A stretch of 64,000 bases of DNA from Flavobacterium sp. (GTDB lineage: Bacteria > Bacteroidota > Bacteroidia > Flavobacteriales > Flavobacteriaceae): the NCBI GenBank assembly GCA_012837155.1, contig CP051546.1, forward strand, positions 1,777,075 through 1,841,074, given 5' to 3'. This document shows positions 55,238 to 63,113 of this stretch, piece after piece. Numbering within the stretch: position 1 is the first letter of the stretch; the number at the start of each line of letters is the position of its first letter. The notes beneath the pieces were generated by a model. The model was given only the letters and a program-made list of their open reading frames with translations, ran no database searches and was not told the origin of the DNA. The position numbers were made by a program, and so were the translations under genes.

Positions 55238-56110
55238 ATGACAGAGCGCAATATTTTCAGAGGAGTGAATTCAATAAAATTTAACCAAAGATTTAAAGAA
55301 GATAAGGATTGTTTAGAATATTTATCTGAGATAAAATGGCTTAGTGGCTATAATTGTAAACGATGTAATAATGATAAATTTGGGAAAGGAAAAAACATCC
55401 ATAACCGACGTTGTACCAAGTGCCGATATGATGAAAGTCCAACAGCAGGAACTATGTTTGAAAAGCTTAAATTTTCAATACTAATAGCCTTTCATATTGT
55501 TTTCAAAATAAGTACGAAGAAAAAAGGGATGTCTTCTTTAGAATTAAGTAATGAATTTGAACTTCGACAAATGACCTGCTGGGCATTCAAACAAAAACTA
55601 CAGCAAGTAATGAAGAGCAGTCTAAAAAGCCCATTAACAGGGGTTATTCACGTTGATGAGTTTGTGATTGGAGGTCCAGAAGAAGGTAAAAAAGGAAGGA
55701 GTAAAGGGTTGAAAAAATTAATTGTCTTGGCTGTTGAAATTTTAGAAGATGGTGTTGGTCGAGCTTACGCTGAGGCTATTGAACATTCTTCGGCAATAGA
55801 ATTAGGTGCTTTCTTAACCAAATATGTTTCAAGCGAAGCGGAAGTAGTTTCGGATAAATGGAAAGGTTACACACCTTTAAAAAAGGAGTTTAAAAATTTG
55901 AAACAAGTTGCATCAGAAGATGGAAAGAACTTTAAAGAGCTACATATACACATAATGAATATAAAAGGATGGCTCCGAGGAATTCATCACCATTGCAGTA
56001 AAGACCGTATGCAAAATTATCTTGATGAATACCATTTTAGATACAACAGAAGGTCAGATATGGATACAATATTCGATGTGTTAATAAGAAAGATGGTGAA
56101 TTGTAAATAA
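55238..56110 (+). CDS. IS1595-family (ISXO2-like) transposase, type B, intact
   Basis: 290 residues. Zinc ribbon CKRC...CTKC (about 39-63), then the catalytic core with HVDEFVIGGPEEGKKGRSKG (about 140), SDKWKGYTPL (about 207) and HIHIMNIKGWLRGIHHHC (about 240). Same protein as the frameshifted copy at 30468, and clearly different from type A at 2679. Its intact state makes it the likely source of transposition in this genome. Confidence 0.94.
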   Translation: MTERNIFRGVNSIKFNQRFKEDKDCLEYLSEIKWLSGYNCKRCNNDKFGKGKNIHNRRCTKCRYDESPTAGTMFEKLKFSILIAFHIVFKISTKKKGMSSLELSNEFELRQMTCWAFKQKLQQVMKSSLKSPLTGVIHVDEFVIGGPEEGKKGRSKGLKKLIVLAVEILEDGVGRAYAEAIEHSSAIELGAFLTKYVSSEAEVVSDKWKGYTPLKKEFKNLKQVASEDGKNFKELHIHIMNIKGWLRGIHHHCSKDRMQNYLDEYHFRYNRRSDMDTIFDVLIRKMVNCK

Positions 56111-56476
56111 ATATCAATAAAATAAGCACTTAACAAGTGCGAACTAAACGCTTATACCTATTCTTTTAAATTGACCTCTTGCTCCTCATACGTGCGGTTG
56201 TTGTATTCGATGTCAAGGAAATAGTCTGGCATTTATTTTACGTCAAAATTCAGGAATTGCAGACAAAGAAACGAATTTCTAAAGAGGCGACACCTCAAAA
56301 GTGGATTATTTTTTGCGATTGATTATCCTTTGTGAAATTTTTGGAATGATTCACAAAAACTAGATAAATGGGGTTTGAATAGTTCAATTATGATGAAATA
56401 GCGACACTTATTACTTGGTGTTTAGTAAAATGGATGGTCTATTTTACTTTTATAATCTATAATTTTTCTCCAGTTT

Positions 56477-56526
56477 GAGTAATTTTTTAGAAAATGCGAA
56501 TAGCTTTTTGTTAAAATTGTGTCGAG
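56477..56526 (+). repeat. 50-bp repeat, copy 1
   Basis: GAGTAATTTTTTAGAAAATGCGAATAG... to TGTCGAG is repeated with few changes at 60095-60145. The 440-base stretch 56233-56674 holds no gene I can support. A CTCGATACAGATTACCTCGAG-type segment follows at about 56563. Confidence 0.65.
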
Positions 56527-56674
56527 GACAAGAAAAACAGCATTAAAAAAAGGTCTCGATACAGATTACCTCGAGTGCGAAGCGTATCGATAAGTTTTGC
56601 TCTATTTTGAGTCACAAAAAAAACACTCGAACTAACTTTTACTAATTAACCTAACGGGTAAATAATTATAATAA

Positions 56675-57061
56675 ATGGTTAAATCGTATAAAAATAATTT
56701 TGGCGAAATCAATGAAAATTGTATTACCCTGATTATAAATAATCGGAAGCAAACAATAGATTTAAATAATTTAGTCAAAATCCGATTTGTAAAACGGCAA
56801 AAATACCATATTAATTACATAGCTTTTGTATTGTCTATTTACTTATTACTGTTTTTAAAGGACAATACGTTATCCAATTTCTTCCAATTATCGATTTTTT
56901 TATTCACTTTAATTCTTTTAGGCACAAGTTATTTTTTTAAAGCATACCAATATCGGTTTCTTTTGGTTAAAAAGAATTATTTTATTGATATTACAGTAAG
57001 CAAAAAAATGAGTCATGATGCTGAAAATTTAGTAAATCAAATTAATAAAAAAGGACTATAA
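56675..57061 (+). CDS. Small membrane protein of unknown function
   Basis: 128 residues. A soluble N-terminus (about 1-45), then two membrane helices, INYIAFVLSIYLLLFL (about 48-63) and LSIFLFTLILLGTSYFF (about 74-90), and a basic C-terminal tail (KKMSHDAENLVNQINKKGL). No family recognised. It stands alone. The segment 57062-57499 after it contains only repeat fragments. Confidence 0.65.
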   Translation: MVKSYKNNFGEINENCITLIINNRKQTIDLNNLVKIRFVKRQKYHINYIAFVLSIYLLLFLKDNTLSNFFQLSIFLFTLILLGTSYFFKAYQYRFLLVKKNYFIDITVSKKMSHDAENLVNQINKKGL

Positions 57062-57096
57062 ACTCCAGTTCAGTAAGGCAGGATATAAAAAATATC

Positions 57097-57145
57097 AAGT
57101 AAGTCGAAAGTTCAAATGTTACAAAGTCAAACGGATGAATACTGA
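57097..57145 (-). repeat. Half copy of the 125-bp repeat, inverted
   Basis: AAGTAAGTCGAAAGTTCAAATG...CAAACGGATGAAT is the reverse complement of the right end of the 125-bp family, closest to copy D at 58554. Confidence 0.7.
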
Positions 57146-57499
57146 TTAAAGTTCTTTATAATACTTTATGCTATTTTTGTATTAGGTCCTAAAAAAAGCA
57201 ACAGTTTTGCCGAATAGCGGTTATTTGGACACGGATGATTTTTTTAGACTCGGATATTTTATAAAATAAAATTTAGCTATGATTTCTAGTTTTTTTGGAG
57301 TTTAGATCTTTAAAAAACTAACAACAAGCTAATTAAAATTGCTTCGTTTGTAAAATAGACTAAATTTATTTTTGCTACAGATTTAACATATTTTCATAGA
57401 TTTTCTAAATACATTTGATTTTTATTTAATTTGAATAAATCTGTGATAAAAACTGTTATTTTGTACATCACGGATGCTTATGTTTTAAAATAAAAGGGT

Positions 57500-58462
57500 A
57501 TGGAACCAATAATAAAATTAATAAAGAATCGATCCGATATTGGAGCAGGAACAAGAGGCTCAGATATGGGAGTCGATGCTATCGAAATCGCGGCAATTAA
57601 CCAAAATAGTGATTATTTTAATCGGTTTGAATTTGAGGACGTAGAAACGCACAATGAGTCTATTTATGACAAAGATCGGAGTACTTTTGCCAAACGAATT
57701 GAGCATGTTGTAGAGCAATGCACTCGAGTTTGTAGTGCTGTTAAAGAAAATTTGGAGTCTCATTTTTTTCCTATTGTTTTGTCGGGAGACCATTCCTCGG
57801 CTTTGGGCACGATAAGCGGAATTAAGACTGTTTATCCAGATCAAACTTTAGGGGTTATTTGGATTGATGCTCACGCCGATTTGCATTCGCCTTACACCTC
57901 CCCTTCCGGAAATATTCACGGAATGCCTTTAGCTGCGGCACTTGCCGATGATAATTTGGGTTGTCAAATTAACGAAATTGCCCCAGAAACCCAAGAATAT
58001 TGGGAGAAAATGAAAAATATTGGTTGCAAAGGAGCAAAAATTTCAGCCGAAAATTTGGTTTATTTTGGCGTAAGAGATACCCAAGAAGCCGAAAACAAGC
58101 AAATCGAAAAATTAGAAATTAAAAATTACAAGGTTGACGAAATTCGCTATCGTGGACTCAAGACTTGTGTAAAAGAAGCCTTGGAGAAGTTGTCGCATTG
58201 CGAGATTTTATATATTTCTTTTGATGTTGATTCTATGGATTGTGATTTAATTTCTTACGGAACAGGAACTCCAGTTGCTAGAGGTTTTGACCAATATGAA
58301 ATTATCGCTATTATAGATCAAATTATCGAAACCAATAAGGTTGTTTGCATTGAATTTGTAGAAGTAAATCCGCTTTTAGACAATAAAGGAAACAAAATGG
58401 CAGAGACCGCTTTTGAAGTTTTAGAGCATATTACCACCACAGTTTTGTTGCCTTTGGAATGA
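57500..58462 (+). CDS. Arginase family hydrolase
   Basis: 320 residues. Manganese ligands are visible in SGDHSSALG (about 96), WIDAHADLHSP (about 121-131) and SFDVDSMD (about 240), and SGNIHGMPLA follows as in true arginases. It would hydrolyse arginine to ornithine and urea, opposing the synthesis cluster at 37957-49644. Formiminoglutamase or agmatinase are less likely because their second motif differs (DAHFD, DAHTD). Single gene. Confidence 0.9.
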   Translation: MEPIIKLIKNRSDIGAGTRGSDMGVDAIEIAAINQNSDYFNRFEFEDVETHNESIYDKDRSTFAKRIEHVVEQCTRVCSAVKENLESHFFPIVLSGDHSSALGTISGIKTVYPDQTLGVIWIDAHADLHSPYTSPSGNIHGMPLAAALADDNLGCQINEIAPETQEYWEKMKNIGCKGAKISAENLVYFGVRDTQEAENKQIEKLEIKNYKVDEIRYRGLKTCVKEALEKLSHCEILYISFDVDSMDCDLISYGTGTPVARGFDQYEIIAIIDQIIETNKVVCIEFVEVNPLLDNKGNKMAETAFEVLEHITTTVLLPLE

Positions 58463-58553
58463 TTTTTTGTTTTTGAAAACAGGAATTCTTTTGGTAGTTT
58501 GTAAAGAATGTTTTCTATTTCTAGTATGATGAAAAAGTCTGACTTTTTTAATT

Positions 58554-58678
58554 AAGTGATAGCTATGGTATAATGTCGTATTTTAAAATCGGATGAAAGC
58601 ATATAAATAGCTGATTATCAATAATGTTTACCACTATTGATCCGTTTGACTTTATGACATTTGAACTTTTAACTTACT
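58554..58678 (+). repeat. 125-bp dispersed repeat, copy D (diverged)
   Basis: It begins AAGTGATAGCTATGG and ends AACTTACT. The middle has diverged from copies A and B but the ends and TTTGACTTTATGACATT are kept. No gene is seen in 58463-58850. Confidence 0.8.
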
Positions 58679-58850
58679 TGTTAAGAAATAAATGCATAAA
58701 TTTGCGAAATCAAAGCCCCATTTTGAAAACGAAAATATTTTGGAGATAACCTAAGGAATCACTCATAAAAGATAAAACGAGGTATGGTATTTTGCAGTTT
58801 TTTCAGGGTCTTTAAAGTGTTTTTAAATTAATTTGTACACAATAACAGCA

Positions 58851-60056
58851 ATGATTAGACCAAAAAAATCTATCAAAGAAAACGAGAGGCTTAAACTTTT
58901 AGCGTCATACTCTATTCTTGATACCCTTCCCGAAATTGATTATGATAACCTAACAGCAATCGCATCCGAAATATGTCAGACACCTATTTCACTAGTGAGT
59001 CTTATCGATGAAAAGCGGCAGTGGTTCAAGTCTCATCATGGGTTAGAGGCTACCGAAACATCAAGAGAATCCGCTTTTTGTGCCCATGCAATTAATGATC
59101 CTAATAATGTTTTTATTGTTCAAGATGCAAGAAAGGATGAGCGGTTTCATGATAATCCATTAGTAACAGGAGACCCACATGTTATTTTTTATGCGGGAGT
59201 TCCTTTAGTGGGACCAGGCGGTCTGCCATTAGGGACCTTGTGTATAATTGATCACGAACCCAAACTTTTAAGTCAAAACCAGATTGCTTCTTTAAAGGCT
59301 CTTTCAAATCAAGTTATGAATTTATTAGAGTTAAGAAAAAATAAATTAGATTTGGAACAGGCCATAGAAACTCTTGAGCAGAGTAATAATGAGCTGGAAA
59401 AATTCGCATATATTGCGGCTCATGATTTGAAATCTCCTTTGAATAATATCGTCTCGCTTACAAATTTATTTACAGAGAATTATGCTGAAAATATTGGCTC
59501 AAGGGGACAAGAAATTATTGGGTTGATTAATCATTCTTCGAATAAATTAAAAAACCTGATTGATGGTTTGCTAGAGTACAGTCAATCAGACAGCATAATG
59601 AAAGAAAGTAAATCGGAGGTTGAACTTTCCATTTTAATAAAGGAGATAGCAGGGCTATTTACTTTCGAAAATACTTGCCAAATAACCTTCAAATCAAACC
59701 TAAGTATACTATTTACAAATAAAACAGCGATAGAACAAATTTTGATAAATCTTGTTGCTAATGCAATTAAATATAATGATAAACCTGTTGCCGAAATTGA
59801 AATTGAAATAATAGATAGAGATAATTTATATGAAATCTCAGTCAGTGATAATGGACCAGGTATTTTAAAAGAAGAACAGAAAAAAGTATTCCAAATATTT
59901 GAAACACTTTTACTAAATGATCGATTCGGACAGCGTGGCAATGGGATAGGATTAGCAACGGTAAAGAAACTGGTGGAATCATTGCATGGTAAAATAGATA
60001 TCGAGTCTGAGATGGGTAAAGGAGCTAAGTTTATATTTACCTTAGAAAAAAATTAA
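58851..60056 (+). CDS. Soluble GAF-domain sensor histidine kinase
   Basis: 401 residues from ATG 58851; an upstream TTG at 58833 is less likely. Residues 20-165 form a GAF domain of the type found before phytochrome-like kinases (CAHAINDPNNVFIVQDARKDERF, FYAGVPLVGPGGLPLGTLCIID). A short coiled coil follows (about 165-185), then HisKA with the phospho-acceptor His in IAAHDLKSPLNNIVSL (about 191) and HATPase motifs NLVANAIKYN, DNGPGI and GNGIGLATVKKL. There is no membrane segment, so it is cytoplasmic. No response regulator is adjacent, so its partner is unknown. Confidence 0.93.
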   Translation: MIRPKKSIKENERLKLLASYSILDTLPEIDYDNLTAIASEICQTPISLVSLIDEKRQWFKSHHGLEATETSRESAFCAHAINDPNNVFIVQDARKDERFHDNPLVTGDPHVIFYAGVPLVGPGGLPLGTLCIIDHEPKLLSQNQIASLKALSNQVMNLLELRKNKLDLEQAIETLEQSNNELEKFAYIAAHDLKSPLNNIVSLTNLFTENYAENIGSRGQEIIGLINHSSNKLKNLIDGLLEYSQSDSIMKESKSEVELSILIKEIAGLFTFENTCQITFKSNLSILFTNKTAIEQILINLVANAIKYNDKPVAEIEIEIIDRDNLYEISVSDNGPGILKEEQKKVFQIFETLLLNDRFGQRGNGIGLATVKKLVESLHGKIDIESEMGKGAKFIFTLEKN

Positions 60057-60094
60057 AATCTATGTGCCATTTGATTGCAATTCCTGTTAATTCG

Positions 60095-60145
60095 AATAAT
60101 TTTTCAGAAAATGAGAATAGCTTTTTGTCAAAATTGTATCGAGAA
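60095..60145 (+). repeat. 50-bp repeat, copy 2
   Basis: CGAATAATTTTTCAGAAAATGAGAATAG... to TATCGAGA, matching the copy at 56477. Confidence 0.65.
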
Positions 60146-60277
60146 TCCGTTGCAATGAAAATGGTAATGGAATCCTGTAACACTTTTTGTTCTACTCTTT
60201 TTTAGAATAAATAGGATACCTCGAATTGGCATTGGACTTACCAGCAAACTTGCTAAAATTAGCAACTAAAGAAGTGT

Positions 60278-60315
60278 CTAGTCCTAAATAATCGATACAG
60301 ATTATTTAGGACTAG
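60278..60315. repeat. Perfect 16-bp stem hairpin
   Basis: CTAGTCCTAAATAATC, loop GATACA, then GATTATTTAGGACTAG. Perfect pairing without a T run on either side, so not an ordinary terminator. Between the kinase and VOC genes; no gene is seen in 60057-60397. Confidence 0.75.
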
Positions 60316-60397
60316 TCAAAGAATAATGCTGCTGTTTCCCCTCAAATGTATCGAGAAACCGTTGGTTTTGCAAAACGAATGGTGTAAAAAATAGATT

Positions 60398-60778
60398 ATG
60401 AATTTAAACCAAATAACAATTCCTGTTTTAGATGTTGAAAAGTCTATTGCTTTTTATAAGACACTAGGATTAAAGTTAATCGTTCAATCTTTGCCACATT
60501 ATGCTTGCTTTTTTTGCGAAGATGGAGTTGTAACTTTTTATTTACACCAACTAACTCAATTGCCAACAGGAGAGGGAGTTTGGGTTTATTTTGAACTAAA
60601 TAATTTAGATGATACCATACTTGATTTGCAACAGAAAGGAATTGTTTTTGAAGAGCTTCCAACAGATCAACCTTGGTTATGGACAGAGGCTCGACTAAAG
60701 GATTTAGATAATAACCAAATCATCTTGTATTTTGCAGGTAAGAGCAGATTGAATCCCCCATGGAAAATTGTGGAATGA
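60398..60778 (+). CDS. VOC superfamily protein (glyoxalase/bleomycin resistance-like)
   Basis: 126 residues. The start LNQITIPVLDVEKSIAFYKTLGLKLIV and late WLWTEARLKDLDNNQIILYFAG match the beta-alpha-beta-beta-beta modules of the VOC fold. Metal ligands are not obvious beyond a Glu in the last strand. Enzyme activity unknown. It precedes the NAD(P)H-hydrate dehydratase gene by 50 bases on the same strand. Confidence 0.85.
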   Translation: MNLNQITIPVLDVEKSIAFYKTLGLKLIVQSLPHYACFFCEDGVVTFYLHQLTQLPTGEGVWVYFELNNLDDTILDLQQKGIVFEELPTDQPWLWTEARLKDLDNNQIILYFAGKSRLNPPWKIVE

Positions 60779-60828
60779 TAGCATCATTTTTCGATTAAAA
60801 AGGTGTAATTTTAATAAAACTTTTCAAA

Positions 60829-61685
60829 ATGATTCCGACTCCTATCATTGCAATCACTAAATCAGAAATCTTAAAGCGTTATAAACTTATCAACCCGAAT
60901 ACCCACAAAGGACTTCAGGGTCATGCTTTGTTGATTGGAGGCAGTTATGGCAAAATTGGAGCGATGGTTTTGTCATCAAAGGCGTGTTTGAAAACAGGTT
61001 GCGGACTAGTTACGGTTTTTATTCCACGATGTGGGTACGAGGTTTTGCAAACCGCTAATCCAGAAGTAATGGTTGTAACTGATGTTCAACAAAAGTGTAT
61101 TTCGAAAATAGATTTTGATTGCGTACCTAATGCTATTGGAATAGGCTCAGGAATGGGGCAGGAGTTAGAAACACAAAATGCACTTCATGAATTTCTTATA
61201 AATGACAAAATCCCTTTGGTTATTGATGCTGATGCATTAAATATAGTATCTCAAAATGCAGCATGGATTTCACTATTACCTAATAAAACCGTTTTAACAC
61301 CCCATCAAAAAGAGCTGGAGAGACTCATAGGGAAATGGAATTCTGTCGCCGAGAAATTCGAAAAAACCATTGCTTTTTCAAAGCTGCACCACCTTATCAT
61401 TGTGATGAAAGGCGCACCTACTTTTATCATTGACGGCGAAACCATTTACGAAAATACTACCGGAAATGCCGCTTTGGCAACAGCAGGAACCGGCGATGTG
61501 CTTACAGGAATGATTACGAGTTTGTTAGCACAATCCTACGAACCTATTGATGCGGCAATTCTTGGTGTGTTTATCTCCACGGATTGACTGCTGACATTGC
61601 TTTGCCCGAAACGGGTTATCAGTCATTTATCGCTTCGGATGTAATTGCAAATATTGGAAAGGCGTATTTGAGTTTAGAGAAGTAG
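60829..61685 (+). CDS. nnrD: ADP/ATP-dependent (S)-NAD(P)H-hydrate dehydratase, with an apparent frameshift
   Basis: It repairs hydrated NAD(P)H. 253 residues are readable before a stop near 61587: [51 protein letters not shown] and the nucleotide/active-site loop [18 protein letters not shown] (about 212-230). A one-base indel in GTGTTTATCTCC near 61570 shifts the frame. Corrected, it ends [36 protein letters not shown]. Only the dehydratase half is present; the epimerase half often fused to it is absent here. Confidence 0.9.
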
Positions 61686-61723
61686 TGACCAAATCTAAAG
61701 GGTTAGTTTTTAAAATCTATTTT

Positions 61724-63013
61724 CTATCCTAAAAAAGTCTTCAATTCCTCGTAAGTTTTAATTTTTACGCTTATCTTTTCTTTATTTAATACACTTTCAA
61801 TTTGCGTTGGAATAGGTAGTTTTAGATGCAATGCGGGCTCTACTACATCCAAAAATTTGATAGGATGGGCAGTTTCTAAGAAAATTCCAATCGCGTTTGG
61901 GTGGTTTCGTAATTCTTTTTTCAATCCTAAATATCCTACGGCTCCGTGAGGTTCTGCGATATAACCATCCGTTTTATAAATGGATTGCATCGCTTCCAAA
62001 GTTTCGGAATCGGTATAGGAAAACGATGAAAAATCCTTTTTGAATTGCTCCAAATCATTGTTATACATTTCCTGAATTCTAATGAAATTACTAGGATTTC
62101 CAACATCCATAGCATTCGAAATTGTTGCGATAGAAGGTTTTGGGTCGTAATTTCCTTTTTCTAAAAATCTTGGAACCGTGTCATTCACATTGGTTGAAGC
62201 CACGAAATGTTCGATGGGTAAGCCCAATTTTTTAGCCATAATTCCGGCGCAAATATTTCCAAAATTTCCACTCGGGCAAGAAAATACTAAGGGTTTATTT
62301 TGAGATTTAAGTTGTTTGTAAGCAAAGAAAAAATAAAACATCTGTGGCAACCAACGGGCAATGTTAATCGAATTAGCCGATGTCAGGTTTTTATGTTTCA
62401 GACTTTCGTCCAAAAAAGCTTTTTTGACCATATCTTGGCAATCATCAAAAACACCGTTTACTTCGAGTGCTTTTATGTTTTGTCCCAAGGTCGTCAATTG
62501 TCGTTCTTGAATGTCGCTCACTTTACCCGAAGGATATAAAATGACAACTTCTACCCCTTGAACACCCAAAAAGCCACTAGCAACTGCACCTCCTGTATCG
62601 CCAGAAGTAGCCACCAAAACGGTATTTTTATTGTCCTTTTTGTCCTTGTTGAAATAGCCCAAGCAACGCGACATAAATCGCGCGCCAACATCTTTAAACG
62701 CCATGGTTGGCCCGTGGTACAATTCTAGGGCATAAATTCCATCTTCGACTTTTACTGTCGGGAAATCGAAACACAGGGTTTCGGCTATGATTTGTTTTAA
62801 AGTTTCAGCAGGAATTTCATCTCCCACAAATTGTTTGATGGCTTCGAAGGCGATTTCTTCATTGGTCAATTTTTCGATGTTTTCGAAGAAATCAGCAGTT
62901 AATGGAGTGATAGATTCTGGAAAATACAAGCCTTTATCGGTGGCTAATCCTTGTATTACAGCTTCTTCGAAAGAAACTTTTGGGGCATTATGGTTTAAAC
63001 TGAAGTATTTCAT
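61724..63013 (-). CDS. thrC: Threonine synthase
   Basis: 429 residues from ATG 63013 (MKYFSLNHNAPKVSFEEAV). The PLP lysine is in YHGPTMAFKDVGARF (about 105), followed by VATSGDTGGAVASGFLG and SCPSGNFGNI. It converts phosphohomoserine to threonine. It lies 100 bases downstream of thrB on the same strand, forming the end of a thr operon whose thrA is expected just beyond the window. Confidence 0.95.
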   Translation of the reverse strand: MKYFSLNHNAPKVSFEEAVIQGLATDKGLYFPESITPLTADFFENIEKLTNEEIAFEAIKQFVGDEIPAETLKQIIAETLCFDFPTVKVEDGIYALELYHGPTMAFKDVGARFMSRCLGYFNKDKKDNKNTVLVATSGDTGGAVASGFLGVQGVEVVILYPSGKVSDIQERQLTTLGQNIKALEVNGVFDDCQDMVKKAFLDESLKHKNLTSANSINIARWLPQMFYFFFAYKQLKSQNKPLVFSCPSGNFGNICAGIMAKKLGLPIEHFVASTNVNDTVPRFLEKGNYDPKPSIATISNAMDVGNPSNFIRIQEMYNNDLEQFKKDFSSFSYTDSETLEAMQSIYKTDGYIAEPHGAVGYLGLKKELRNHPNAIGIFLETAHPIKFLDVVEPALHLKLPIPTQIESVLNKEKISVKIKTYEELKTFLG

Positions 63014-63113
63014 TTGATTTTTGATTTTAGATTGGAGATTAACGATTTTTATTCTTAGCAACTTGAGTTAAATCTGAGTTCATAAATCGTTAATCTGAAA
63101 TTGCAACTGTTTT

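Larger units (their letters stand above)
55196..56160 (+). mobile_element. IS1595-family insertion sequence (type B), copy 2, 965 bp
   Basis: Inverted ends TAGGTATAAGCGTTTAG. Perfect 8-bp duplication TTCTTTTA at 55188-55195 and 56161-56168. Intact transposase gene, so this copy may be active. A small GCACTT/AAGTGC hairpin lies near the right end. Confidence 0.94.
54690..56232 (-). pseudogene. Pentapeptide repeat protein gene, split by an IS1595-type element
   Basis: The left part (54690-55195) encodes quasi-repeats of five residues (FEGCTFNTCDFSQCNFIGV, VVFDNCDLYKSEFGKANASKANF) typical of pentapeptide right-handed beta helices. The first 21 codons (MPDYFLDIEYNNRTYEEQEV) lie beyond the IS at 56169-56232. 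Removing the IS (55196-56160) and one 8-bp TTCTTTTA duplication restores a 570-base frame (189 residues), with the junction reading EVNLKEFEG. Function of the intact protein unknown. The left part may still be translated from an internal ATG. Confidence 0.92.
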
